Shown here: positions 1 to 7,226 of the stretch, piece by piece
Layout of the letters: each line of letters opens with the position of its first letter
Position numbering within the stretch: position 1 is the first letter of the stretch
Source: JBECKS01 sp040235395
GTDB lineage: Bacteria > Pseudomonadota > Gammaproteobacteria > Pseudomonadales > JBECKS01
Length of the DNA stretch: 17,472 nt
Reading direction: 5' to 3'
NCBI GenBank assembly: GCA_040235395.1
Contig: JBECKS010000094.1
Span: forward strand, 1-17,472
The notes under the pieces: generated by a model
Told to the model about the DNA's origin: nothing
The model's input: only the letters and a program-made list of their open reading frames with translations
Databases searched by the model: none
Program-made: the position numbers and the translations under genes

Positions 1-2232
1 TCAGGAAAACTTCAAAAGGAGGTCTTTGAAATGGAGGGAGATGTTTCTTCATTAATTGGATTCCTTTCGGGTAAGGGAACGAGCTTGAACGTCAGTATTA
101 AGCTCCCTGAGAAAAATACAGAATTAAAACTAGAAGGTGAAGTTGAAAGTCATAGTTTACCAAGCATGTCGGGTTTGAGATTAAGGGGTGAGGGTGAAGA
201 CTTGTCAGTCTTGCTGGCATATCTTCCAAATATGCCATCCGTAAAAAGTAATGGATTTAAATTTAATACCGTCGTTAAAAGTAAAGACAATAATTATTTT
301 GTAAATTTCGAAAATTTTTTGATTCATTGTCAGTCAAACACGGTGAATTTTTCGGGCTCTCTTAGCAAAGACAATAATAATATTGCCTATGAATTGAAAG
401 TGAGTGCTAAGGGAAATGAGCTTGATGCTTTAAAATCCTGTTCGCAGGACATTGCAGAGAATGAAGTCTTTAATTTAATAAACGATAATCTGGAAATTGA
501 TTTCTTTCAGTTTGAAGGAGAAGTAACAGGAAATAATAAACAGGTAAAACTTACTGACATGAAAATAGATGCGCAGTCTCAGTTAGACATCATGAGTATT
601 GAGCTTAATGCAAGTGATATAGCGAGCTTGTCGAAGGTGAGTGCCAAAGTATTACTTTCAGGAAAGAATGTTGAAAATCTTGTGAGGCGAGTGTCTTATT
701 GGTATCAGCCTGATTTCACTGTACCTGAAACCGATAGTTATCGCGCCGAATTTAAATTTTTCCTTGATAAAGATGTAAAAGCAGTTGAGGTTTATGAGGC
801 TAATGTAGAACTTACAAAAGATGAGCAGATGATCAAGCTTCAACAGGCGGATCAATCCATGGCAAGGGTTGATAGCTGGGCGTTTGATCTGGATGCCAAG
901 GGTGATGATCTTGCTCACTGGTACCCTGAGTTTGAAGAATTTCATACACCAGAGTTGCTGGCTTTTGATTTCAAGGGTCAGGTATTTCTTGATCAAGGTG
1001 TTTGGGGGTTTAGAAAGAGTGATATTCAACTCTCAAAAGATGAAAATCATTTGCAGCTAAAGGGAGATGTTTCCTATGAGCAAACAATCCAGCAGCTTGC
1101 GCTGGAGTTTGCATTTGAAGGGCAGGAGCATGATTTTCTTTCCATGGTATCTCATGAAACGGATTCATTAGATGTTGCTTCCAAAGTTGATACACGTTTG
1201 TCTGGCAAACTTTCAGGTGATTCAGATAATTTTTCCCTTAAGGATTTTTCCTATGAAGGAAAGCGCGGGGAGCTGAAAGGAAATATTGATATCAGTTTAG
1301 GTGATAGGAAAAAAATAAACGCTGATTTAGGTGATGTTCACCTGATTGTGAATCTGGATAAAGATGAAAACGCAGAAAAAACTGACTGGAAAGAGGAAAC
1401 CATTTCACTGGACTGGATGGATAATCTCGATCTTAAGTTAGCCTACGAACATTTCAAATTAACCCTTAATGATGCTGATTTTGATTTAGGTGCCAGCGAA
1501 ATTTTTATGGAAGATGGCAAGCTTGACTGGAAAGCCATTTCCCTTGCCTATCTGGAAACTGAAGTCTTGGGTAGCTTGTTTATCGATGCAAGACAGGATA
1601 GTTATCATTTGAGTATTGATGCCAACAATCTTGATTTTGGTTCTTTGTTGAAAGAACTGGGCTGGTTTAATGATTTGCAAGGTAGAGGCAGGTTTCTGTT
1701 TTCCCTGGAAGCCAGTGGCAAGACGATGGTTTCACTCTTTTCTAACATGAAAGGTGTAGGCAAGTTTTACCTTAGCGATGGCAAGGTAAAGGATTTTGGA
1801 AATACCAGTACCAATTATATTCGCGCAACCATGCCATGGCGGAAGAACCTGAATGATCTGGAGATAGATTGTTTCATGTCAAGATTATTCATCGAAGATG
1901 AAAAGTTACGAACAAGAAAGCTGTATTTCAGTAACAGGAACATGTATGTAATGGGGGGCGGAACCTTGGATCTCTCTACTTACAAACTGGATATGGCATT
2001 TTCCCCACGTGCACATTCGGCGAGCTTTCTTGATGCCAACGTTTCTCTTTTTGTTCAGGGGGCAGTAGATAATCCTCAGGTGAAGGTAGATAAGTTATCT
2101 GCGGTGAGTGATGTAGGCATAAAATATGGTCAATGGGCTCTGTTAGGTCCTCTTGCTTTGGCAATTCCTAAATTGCCATTGAATAAACCACCTACTTGCC
2201 GAGAAGCACTGGATGCCCTTGCAGCTGAGTGA
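1..2232 (+). CDS. AsmA-like envelope protein, C-terminal part (5' truncated by window)
   Basis: The reading frame is open from base 1 with no stop before the first ATG at base 31, so the window shows only the C-terminal ~743 residues of a longer protein; ATG 31 is probably internal even though a GGAGG happens to precede it. The visible part is a long run of alternating beta-rich segments typical of AsmA/TamB-like proteins, large inner-membrane-anchored periplasmic proteins thought to help lipid transport or outer-membrane assembly. Near the C-terminus a segment resembling the AsmA C-terminal domain is visible (GRGRFLFSLEASGKT, then GVGKFYLSDGKVKDFG), followed by a GGGTLDLSTYKLDM strand and a VQGAVDNPQVKVDK motif, the usual ending of this family. 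The N-terminal membrane anchor would lie upstream of the window. Codon use looks more AT-rich than in the genes to the right. It ends about 100 bases before the next gene. Family assignment is fairly safe; exact subfamily and substrate are unknown. Confidence 0.8.
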   Translation, partial: SGKLQKEVFEMEGDVSSLIGFLSGKGTSLNVSIKLPEKNTELKLEGEVESHSLPSMSGLRLRGEGEDLSVLLAYLPNMPSVKSNGFKFNTVVKSKDNNYFVNFENFLIHCQSNTVNFSGSLSKDNNNIAYELKVSAKGNELDALKSCSQDIAENEVFNLINDNLEIDFFQFEGEVTGNNKQVKLTDMKIDAQSQLDIMSIELNASDIASLSKVSAKVLLSGKNVENLVRRVSYWYQPDFTVPETDSYRAEFKFFLDKDVKAVEVYEANVELTKDEQMIKLQQADQSMARVDSWAFDLDAKGDDLAHWYPEFEEFHTPELLAFDFKGQVFLDQGVWGFRKSDIQLSKDENHLQLKGDVSYEQTIQQLALEFAFEGQEHDFLSMVSHETDSLDVASKVDTRLSGKLSGDSDNFSLKDFSYEGKRGELKGNIDISLGDRKKINADLGDVHLIVNLDKDENAEKTDWKEETISLDWMDNLDLKLAYEHFKLTLNDADFDLGASEIFMEDGKLDWKAISLAYLETEVLGSLFIDARQDSYHLSIDANNLDFGSLLKELGWFNDLQGRGRFLFSLEASGKTMVSLFSNMKGVGKFYLSDGKVKDFGNTSTNYIRATMPWRKNLNDLEIDCFMSRLFIEDEKLRTRKLYFSNRNMYVMGGGTLDLSTYKLDMAFSPRAHSASFLDANVSLFVQGAVDNPQVKVDKLSAVSDVGIKYGQWALLGPLALAIPKLPLNKPPTCREALDALAAE

Positions 2233-2329
2233 TGCTAGTATGAGCATCTACTCTTTGGAATAATAAAGTCGTTTCAAAGAAAAGAATAATTAGAAAAATA
2301 AAACAATAAAAAGTTAAAGGTAGTAAGCG

Positions 2330-2731
2330 ATGAAAAGCGTGACGATTTTCGCGATGAATGAAGTGATGCCACCCCATGATGGCATGCCGGGTATTATTGA
2401 TACCAATGCTGAAGCTTTCCTGAAAGAGTTTAAAAAGAATGCACATCCCATTATGCGTTTAGGCTTCTGGGCTTCGGTTTGGGTGTATGTGCTTTCTCCT
2501 GTTTTTACCGTGTACATTCCTTTGCCTGCTTTTTTGTTGTCGGAAAAAAAGCGGTTTCAACATATGGAGATTTACAGCAACAGTCATAGCTTCGTTTTTT
2601 CCCAGTTGTGGTTGTTACAGAAAATGATTACCGGTATGTGTTGGGGCATGGACGATAAGGTGCGTGCTTATTATGGATATCAACCGTATTCACCTGAGCT
2701 GGGTGATTTCAGAAAAGGAGACAGGCAATGA
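2330..2731 (+). CDS. small predicted membrane protein, likely partner of the GMC oxidoreductase
   Basis: A 133-residue protein whose stop codon overlaps the start of the GMC oxidoreductase gene by ATGA, implying translational coupling. I do not recognise a named family. A hydrophobic stretch at about residues 44-68 (LGFWASVWVYVLSPVF, then VYIPLPAFLL) looks like one or two membrane-inserted helices; the rest is polar, with an aromatic, His/Gln-rich segment (residues ~78-105) and a Tyr/Pro-rich C-terminus (YYGYQPYSPELG). No cleavable signal peptide, twin-arginine motif or haem motif is visible. Several FAD-dependent GMC dehydrogenases (gluconate, glucose, fructose) are encoded next to a small helper subunit; by analogy this protein could anchor or chaperone the enzyme at the membrane, but I see no sequence similarity that proves it. 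The RBS is weak (GGTAG upstream of ATG 2330). Confidence 0.72.
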   Translation: MKSVTIFAMNEVMPPHDGMPGIIDTNAEAFLKEFKKNAHPIMRLGFWASVWVYVLSPVFTVYIPLPAFLLSEKKRFQHMEIYSNSHSFVFSQLWLLQKMITGMCWGMDDKVRAYYGYQPYSPELGDFRKGDRQ

Positions 2732-4239
2732 CACACGTTTCTTTTCTGGAAAAGGGTAAGGATTATCAGGGCGAATTTGATTACATCGTGATTGGTAGCG
2801 GGCCTGGTGGCGCAACCTTTGCCAAGGTGCTCGCCGATGCGGGCAATGAAGTGTGTGTAGTAGAAGCAGGTCCCTGGCGTGATCCGGAACATTACCCATC
2901 TTCTTTTTATGGTGGCATGCGAGATGGCTTAGATAACTTCGGCACAACTTTCGCCAAAGGTAGGGCGCAGTGGCCCGTGGTTCAAGGTTGTCTGGTGGGT
3001 GGAAGCTCCGTTATCAATTCCGCTATTTGTGTGCGCACACCGGGCGATGTTTTTGAACAGTGGCAACGGGATTATGGTTTTGGTGGTGAGTCGCTTGCCA
3101 AAACTTTCTGGGAAAAACAGGATAAGCTTGAAGAACTGCTTTCTGTGAGTGAAACCCGTGATGAATATTTAGGTGTTAGCAATAAGCTGGCATTAAAAGC
3201 CGGTGATGTGAACAAGATTGAGCATCATGTTATTCGACGTTTTGTAAAGGATTGTGAAGGAAGCGGTGATTGTTTTCAGGGCTGTAAGAAAAATAAAAAA
3301 CAGAGTTTGAATGTAACCTTTATTCCAGATGTGATTGAAAAAGGTGGCACAGTAATTTCCTGTGCGCCTGTCAACAGGATTATTTTTGAAAAGGACAGAG
3401 CGGTTGCTGTTCACGGAAGCTTCCGTCATCCGCTCACAAAAAAGAAAGGCGCCTGGTTTGATATTCGCGCGCGTAAAAATATTATCGTTGCAGCTTCTGC
3501 AACCCATAGCCCAGCATTATTACAACGCTCTGGTGTAAAACATCCTGCCTTAGGTCAGGGTTTCATGTCTCATCCTGGCGGTGCCGTGATGGGTGTGTAT
3601 GAAGAAAAAGTCGATATGCATTTTGGTTCAACCCAAGGTTGGGCTTCGATGGAATATCGCGAATCAATGAACTTGAAACTCGAAACTCTTTCCATGCCTT
3701 TAGAGACCATTTGCGGAAGAGTGCCGGGTGGTGGCAAGGAGCTGATGGAACATTTAAAACAATTTCCTTACATGGCTAACTGGGTACAAGTGGTTCGTGC
3801 TGAAGCGAGAGGCACAGTGCGTAACGGTTTATTCAATCAACCCGATGTGCGTTATGGTTTAGGTGATAAGGATATGTTGCGTTTCCGCGAAGGCACATAC
3901 ATTACTTCCAAATTGCACTTTGATGCCGGTGCAAAATTTGTAGTGACCAATGTAAAAGGATTGCCTGCCTACATAACAAGAGATCAACTGGACCTGGTGA
4001 GAAACGGACCAACCAGACCAACAGCTTATTTTGGAGCCTGCTCACATTTGTTTGGTGGCTGCACCATGGGCACCAATGAAAACACCAGTGTGGTGGATAC
4101 CACTGGCAAGGTAAGAGGTTATCAGAATCTTTATGTGGCTGATGCTTCCAATTTGCCAAGCAATCTGGGTGTGAATCCCCAGCATACGATTATGGCGAAT
4201 GCCTGGCAGTTGGCGGATCAATTACTCGATAGGATTTAA
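2728..4239 (+). CDS. GMC-family FAD-dependent oxidoreductase (alcohol dehydrogenase/oxidase)
   Basis: A 503-residue glucose-methanol-choline family flavoenzyme, expected to oxidise an alcohol to an aldehyde or ketone. The FAD-binding Rossmann motif is at residues 23-28 (GSGPGG), with the ribose-binding acid at E46 in VVEAG. A GMC signature segment (GGSSVINSAICVR) covers residues 91-103. The C-terminal domain has the catalytic-type motif SHLFGGCTMG (H440) and GVNPQHTIMANAW (N483, H486), a His/Asn pair like that in cholesterol oxidase-type members. C176, C182 and C186 occur in a GDCFQGCKKNKKQS segment resembling the Cys-rich, KQS-containing region of long-chain alcohol oxidases. There is no signal peptide. 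It overlaps the upstream small membrane protein by 4 bases and has a good RBS (AAAGGAGA). It converges on the ABA4-like gene with only 7 bases between stops. The substrate is unknown; nearby BVMOs and an SCPx thiolase suggest a hydrophobic secondary alcohol or sterol (inference). Confidence 0.93.
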   Translation: MTHVSFLEKGKDYQGEFDYIVIGSGPGGATFAKVLADAGNEVCVVEAGPWRDPEHYPSSFYGGMRDGLDNFGTTFAKGRAQWPVVQGCLVGGSSVINSAICVRTPGDVFEQWQRDYGFGGESLAKTFWEKQDKLEELLSVSETRDEYLGVSNKLALKAGDVNKIEHHVIRRFVKDCEGSGDCFQGCKKNKKQSLNVTFIPDVIEKGGTVISCAPVNRIIFEKDRAVAVHGSFRHPLTKKKGAWFDIRARKNIIVAASATHSPALLQRSGVKHPALGQGFMSHPGGAVMGVYEEKVDMHFGSTQGWASMEYRESMNLKLETLSMPLETICGRVPGGGKELMEHLKQFPYMANWVQVVRAEARGTVRNGLFNQPDVRYGLGDKDMLRFREGTYITSKLHFDAGAKFVVTNVKGLPAYITRDQLDLVRNGPTRPTAYFGACSHLFGGCTMGTNENTSVVDTTGKVRGYQNLYVADASNLPSNLGVNPQHTIMANAWQLADQLLDRI

Positions 4240-4246
4240 TTTCAGA

Positions 4247-4693
4247 TCAAAACCCCAAAGCAAACTTCAATCCCAGAAACATCATCACGCCGATGGGTCC
4301 GAACATCAGGGTAAAGAAATAACACGGAAGTAAATACCAGTGACTGATGTTATGAAGTGCACCTTCTTCGTGGATGTAAAGCCCCATCATTAAATCAAAG
4401 GCTAGTATGTGAACCCAGGCTGTTAAACCGCCGATGGGATTTCTTAAGAGTGCCAGTACACCTCGGATATTTGAAAAGCCGGGTTTGTCACCATCGGGTT
4501 CTGGTTTGCTTCGCAGTGCTTTTTGCAAAAGAAAAATATAAAGCAGGGCTATCAAAATAAAGGAAACATAAAGCACGATGATGGGTGTGTAAGTCCAGGT
4601 AGGTAAAAGGAACAGACATAGCCAGCCACTCATAGCAAAAGCATTTGCTAAATTGAAATATAGATTTAGTTCCTTGTAGTTGTAGCCGTGCAT
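4247..4693 (-). CDS. ABA4-like / DUF4281 integral membrane protein
   Basis: A 148-residue very hydrophobic protein with about four membrane segments: residues ~11-30, 34-56, ~88-107 and ~117-145. Motifs WVHILAFDLMMGLYI and a conserved HW...LLPCYFFTLMFGPIGV near the C-terminus match the ABA4-like (DUF4281) family, known from plant ABA4 (needed for neoxanthin formation) and from many bacteria, where its role is undefined. The start is well supported by AAAGGAG 8 bases upstream. It lies 38 bases downstream of the 27-residue-repeat gene on the same strand, so the two are probably one operon read from the 5407-5620 control region. No carotenoid genes are visible here, so a carotenoid role is not implied by context. 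Confidence 0.8.
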   Translation of the reverse strand: MHGYNYKELNLYFNLANAFAMSGWLCLFLLPTWTYTPIIVLYVSFILIALLYIFLLQKALRSKPEPDGDKPGFSNIRGVLALLRNPIGGLTAWVHILAFDLMMGLYIHEEGALHNISHWYLLPCYFFTLMFGPIGVMMFLGLKFALGF

Positions 4694-4731
4694 CTTTAAA
4701 GCTCCTTTGTTCTGAATGGTTTATAACTTTT

Positions 4732-5406
4732 TTAAAGTTTTCTAAGTTCTTCCGCAATTTTTTTCACATGATTCTGATCAAGACTGTGAATAAAATGAAT
4801 TAACAAGTCAGGTTGATCATCGAGATGCAGGTTAACCACATGTCTTAATGCTTCAAGATCAAGAGACTGCATAAAACGTACTGAGAAATCAGGATTATCC
4901 TGCAAGGATTTGTTTACTACCAAGGCAACAACTTTTGGATTCGCTTGTGACACCAAGCGAGAAAGGATATCAGGCTGACTTTCCAGTAGGTGATCAATCA
5001 TGTTGATGAGCAGTTGGGTATCAATTTCATTAATGATTTTCTCAAGATAAGCAGGCTGATTTCTCAGGAAAGTGTTTACGGCATTCATGAGTGGCGCGGG
5101 ATCAAATTCATCGCCAATTTCAGAAAGGAATTCAGGGCGTTGTTCGAGGAAGTTATTGATGACACCAATCAACATGCCGAGGTCAATTTCATCGACGATT
5201 TCTTCAAGATAACTGGGATGGTTTTTAAGAAATTCATTCACCTGTTTCATCACTGGGCCCGGGTCGATGGAGCCTAATAATCCGGAAAGAAACTGGGGAT
5301 TCTTGTTCAAGGCATCACTCAAGGCCTTGCCGAGTTTTTTGGTGTCGAGGTTGCTAATGATGCTGTAGGTAAGCTTGACCAACCAACTGGTGATGTTCAT
5401 GGCCAT
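4732..5406 (-). CDS. 27-residue tandem-repeat protein of unknown function
   Basis: A 224-residue protein I cannot assign to a named family. After a 19-residue N-terminal segment with an amphipathic or weakly hydrophobic helix (NITSWLVKLTYSIIS), the whole protein is seven consecutive units of exactly 27 residues (20-46, 47-73, 74-100, 101-127, 128-154, 155-181, 182-208) plus a 16-residue partial eighth. The pattern per unit is roughly (I/L)D-x4-(L/V)-x3-(V/I)N-x2-L-x3-P-x2-L-x6, with an invariant Pro at position 18 and helix-favouring composition, so an all-alpha solenoid or helical-hairpin stack is likely. It is acidic overall, with no cysteine or obvious catalytic residues. A cytosolic scaffold, membrane-associated or lipid-binding role is possible but unproven. 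The start has AAGGAA 7 bases upstream. It is divergent from the BVMO at 5621 and probably shares its regulatory region. Confidence 0.85.
   Translation of the reverse strand: MAMNITSWLVKLTYSIISNLDTKKLGKALSDALNKNPQFLSGLLGSIDPGPVMKQVNEFLKNHPSYLEEIVDEIDLGMLIGVINNFLEQRPEFLSEIGDEFDPAPLMNAVNTFLRNQPAYLEKIINEIDTQLLINMIDHLLESQPDILSRLVSQANPKVVALVVNKSLQDNPDFSVRFMQSLDLEALRHVVNLHLDDQPDLLIHFIHSLDQNHVKKIAEELRKL
4735..5349 (-). repeat. seven and a half tandem 81-base (27-codon) coding units
   Basis: The periodicity is exact at the protein level (no insertions or deletions between units) but DNA identity between units is modest, so the array is old and held by selection on the protein rather than by recent duplication. 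Units 2, 3 and 4 are most alike (IDPGPVMKQVNEFLKNHP, IDLGMLIGVINNFLEQRP, FDPAPLMNAVNTFLRNQP). Units 6 and 7 have drifted most. Confidence 0.85.
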
Positions 5407-5492
5407 GGTAAATTCCTTGAGGTGAGAGCTTATTCTTTTAATTTCAAATGCTTAGCTTATCTATCTAGGAAAGGAGCGGCAAGTGATGAAGA

Positions 5493-5510
5493 TAGTACAC
5501 ATGCGTACTA
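5493..5510. promoter_or_regulatory. 18-bp near-perfect palindrome, possible operator
   Basis: TAGTACACATGCGTACTA is a palindrome with one mismatched pair (A/C flanking the central CATG). It sits in the divergent region and overlaps the candidate -35 element of the rightward promoter. Its centre is about 37 bp from the centre of the FadR-type palindrome. It could be a binding site for a second dimeric regulator; no regulator gene is present in the window. Confidence 0.45.
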
Positions 5511-5524
5511 AAACTGGCTATACT
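5496..5524 (+). promoter_or_regulatory. candidate sigma-70 promoter for the BVMO gene at 5621
   Basis: A TATACT -10 hexamer at 5519-5524 (5 of 6 to consensus) is preceded, with a 17-base spacer, by TACACA at 5496-5501 (4 of 6 to TTGACA). The predicted transcription start near 5531 falls inside the 5530-5548 palindrome and leaves a leader of about 90 bases. This geometry fits repression by a protein bound at the start site. It is a pattern-based prediction only. Confidence 0.45.
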
Positions 5525-5529
5525 GCTTT

Positions 5530-5548
5530 CAACTGGTCAGACCAGTTG
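5530..5548. promoter_or_regulatory. FadR-type (GntR family) operator
   Basis: CAACTGGTCAGACCAGTTG is a perfect 9-bp inverted repeat around one central base. Its core CTGGTCAGACCAG fits both the general FadR-subfamily GntR pattern TnGTnnnACnA and the E. coli FadR operator form CTGGTnnnACCAG. It lies at the predicted start site of the BVMO transcript and in the divergent region shared with the 27-residue-repeat gene. Expected behaviour from known FadR biology is release by long-chain acyl-CoA; whether this host has a FadR ortholog cannot be seen here. Confidence 0.7.
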
Positions 5549-5620
5549 GCGCATTGATCTTGGCTATTTCAAATCAAGCTACCTTAACTTTGAGGTACTT
5601 ACTTAAAAGGTGATAGTGCG

Positions 5621-7087
5621 ATGGAAAAGAAGAATCAGGCAATGAGGCAGCAACCCCGCATTCTCGTAATCGGTGCAGGTATGTCAGGCATTCTCATGGG
5701 TATTCGGCTGATCAAGTCGGGTTATCAGAATGTACGTATTGTGGAAAAGGCCAGTAGCGTTGGTGGTACATGGAGGGATAATACCTATCCCGGTCTTCAT
5801 TGTGACGTTCCTTCCTTAAGTTATTGTTATAGTTTTGCTCCCAGAAAAAGCTGGGATAAAAGAATGTCTCAGGGAAAAGATATTCGAGCCTATTTTGAAC
5901 AGATTAGTGAAGAGTATGGCGTTAAGGAGCTGATAGAGTTTGATACCGAAGTGACGCTGGCTCAATTCAGGGATGGCCAGTGGCATGTGGATACCAATAA
6001 ACAGCAGGATCAGGTGTTTGATTTTATTATTACTGCCTGTGGCGTTCTTCATCATCCTGTAATTCCAGACTTTAAAGGTAAAGATAGTTTTAAAGGCGAG
6101 AGTTTTCATACGGCACGTTGGGATCATTCCGTTGATTTGAAAAATAAACGGGTTGGTGTGATTGGTACGGGCTCAACCGCCGCACAGGTAATCAAACCGC
6201 TCTCTGAAATTTGCAGTAAAGTTGTTAATTTTCAGAGAACCCCTCAATGGATTTTTCCATTTCCGAATAGAGAGTATGGCGAGTTTGATAAATTTCTAGC
6301 GAGACGTTTTCCACTTTATAACAAGCTTGTTAGAAGAATTTATGATGAAGCTTTTGATCATGGGGGATTGGGTGTTACTGAAGATGGCTGGCAAAGAGCA
6401 TTAATTCAGAATGTGGTGAAGTTGAACCTTCGGTTTTCTGTAAAAGATAAGGAGTTAAGGAAAAAACTCACCCCTGATTTTGAACCCTTATGTAAACGAA
6501 TGGTGATTTCAGATAATTATTATCAGGCGCTTCAACGAGAAAACGTATATCTGGAAGATTCGCCAATAGAGCAGATAGAAGAAAATGGCATTCGATGTAA
6601 AAACGGTAAGCTTCATGAATTTGATGTCATTGTGTTTGCAACCGGTTTTGATACACAGGCCTATATGCGTCCGATTAATGTTGAAGGTTTGAATGGTGCA
6701 ACGCTTGATCAGGCATGGGCGAAAGGTCCAACAGCTTATCGAACGGTAGCGATGCCTGATTTCCCAAATCTTTTTATGATTCAGGGGCCAAATGCGCCTG
6801 TTGGAAATTTTTCTCTGATTTCTACTGCGGAATCACAAAGTAAATATATTCTTAAATGCCTTGAGCATTATAAAAAGGGAGAATTCATTTACATGGTGCC
6901 AAATAGGCAAGCCACAGAAAAATTCAATGCAGACCTTGTTGAAGCCATGAAGGGCACAGTGTGGATGTCTGGTTGCCAAAGCTGGTACATCAGTGATGCC
7001 GGTGTGCCGCTTTCATGGCCTTGGGGGCCAAGGGAATTCAGGCAGAGTATGAGAAATCCTGATTTTTCAGAATACGAATATGCGTGA
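5621..7087 (+). CDS. Baeyer-Villiger-type flavin monooxygenase (1)
   Basis: A 488-residue FAD- and NADPH-dependent class B monooxygenase. It would insert one oxygen atom next to a carbonyl, turning a ketone into an ester or lactone. Visible motifs: first Rossmann GAGMSG at residues 18-23; the long BVMO-type block GGTWRDNTYPGLHCDVPS; the BVMO fingerprint FxGxxxHxxxWD as FKGESFHTARWD at 157-168; second Rossmann GTGSTA at 182-187; and a late FATGFDT motif. Length is normal for the short BVMO class. The start is supported by AAAAGGTG 8 bases upstream; M8 is an alternative. It is followed after 139 bases by a second, clearly paralogous BVMO. The promoter region carries a FadR-type operator. The natural substrate cannot be read from the sequence; AlmA-like or steroid or cyclic-ketone activities are all possible. 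Confidence 0.93.
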   Translation: MEKKNQAMRQQPRILVIGAGMSGILMGIRLIKSGYQNVRIVEKASSVGGTWRDNTYPGLHCDVPSLSYCYSFAPRKSWDKRMSQGKDIRAYFEQISEEYGVKELIEFDTEVTLAQFRDGQWHVDTNKQQDQVFDFIITACGVLHHPVIPDFKGKDSFKGESFHTARWDHSVDLKNKRVGVIGTGSTAAQVIKPLSEICSKVVNFQRTPQWIFPFPNREYGEFDKFLARRFPLYNKLVRRIYDEAFDHGGLGVTEDGWQRALIQNVVKLNLRFSVKDKELRKKLTPDFEPLCKRMVISDNYYQALQRENVYLEDSPIEQIEENGIRCKNGKLHEFDVIVFATGFDTQAYMRPINVEGLNGATLDQAWAKGPTAYRTVAMPDFPNLFMIQGPNAPVGNFSLISTAESQSKYILKCLEHYKKGEFIYMVPNRQATEKFNADLVEAMKGTVWMSGCQSWYISDAGVPLSWPWGPREFRQSMRNPDFSEYEYA

Positions 7088-7226
7088 GTATTAAGGGAAA
7101 TGGTGAAAAAAAGCCAGAAACGGAGTCTTGGGTCAATTGTTCTTTGCTTGATGTTAGCAGCTGGTTTTTAAGGGAAAGAGAGGCTATCTTCATAAGCATT
7201 CTTGATGCTGTTTAAGGAGTGAAAGC

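Noticed and set aside
31..33. ATG at base 31 with a GGAGG upstream as the true start of the AsmA-like gene
   Set aside because: The frame is open to base 1 and the family is much longer with an N-terminal membrane anchor; the first visible residues are already mid-domain, so the GGAGG is likely coincidental.
658..1029. Minus-strand open frame of 123 codons
   Set aside because: It lies wholly inside the AsmA-like coding region, has a composition typical of antisense translation and no supporting start signal.
2231..2248. GATGCT-AGTATG-AGCATC hairpin as a terminator of the AsmA-like gene
   Set aside because: The stem is only 6 bp and no T run follows, so I do not call it a terminator.
3193..3507. 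Minus-strand open frame of 104 codons
   Set aside because: It is the antisense shadow of the GMC oxidoreductase gene, whose motifs on the plus strand run straight through it.
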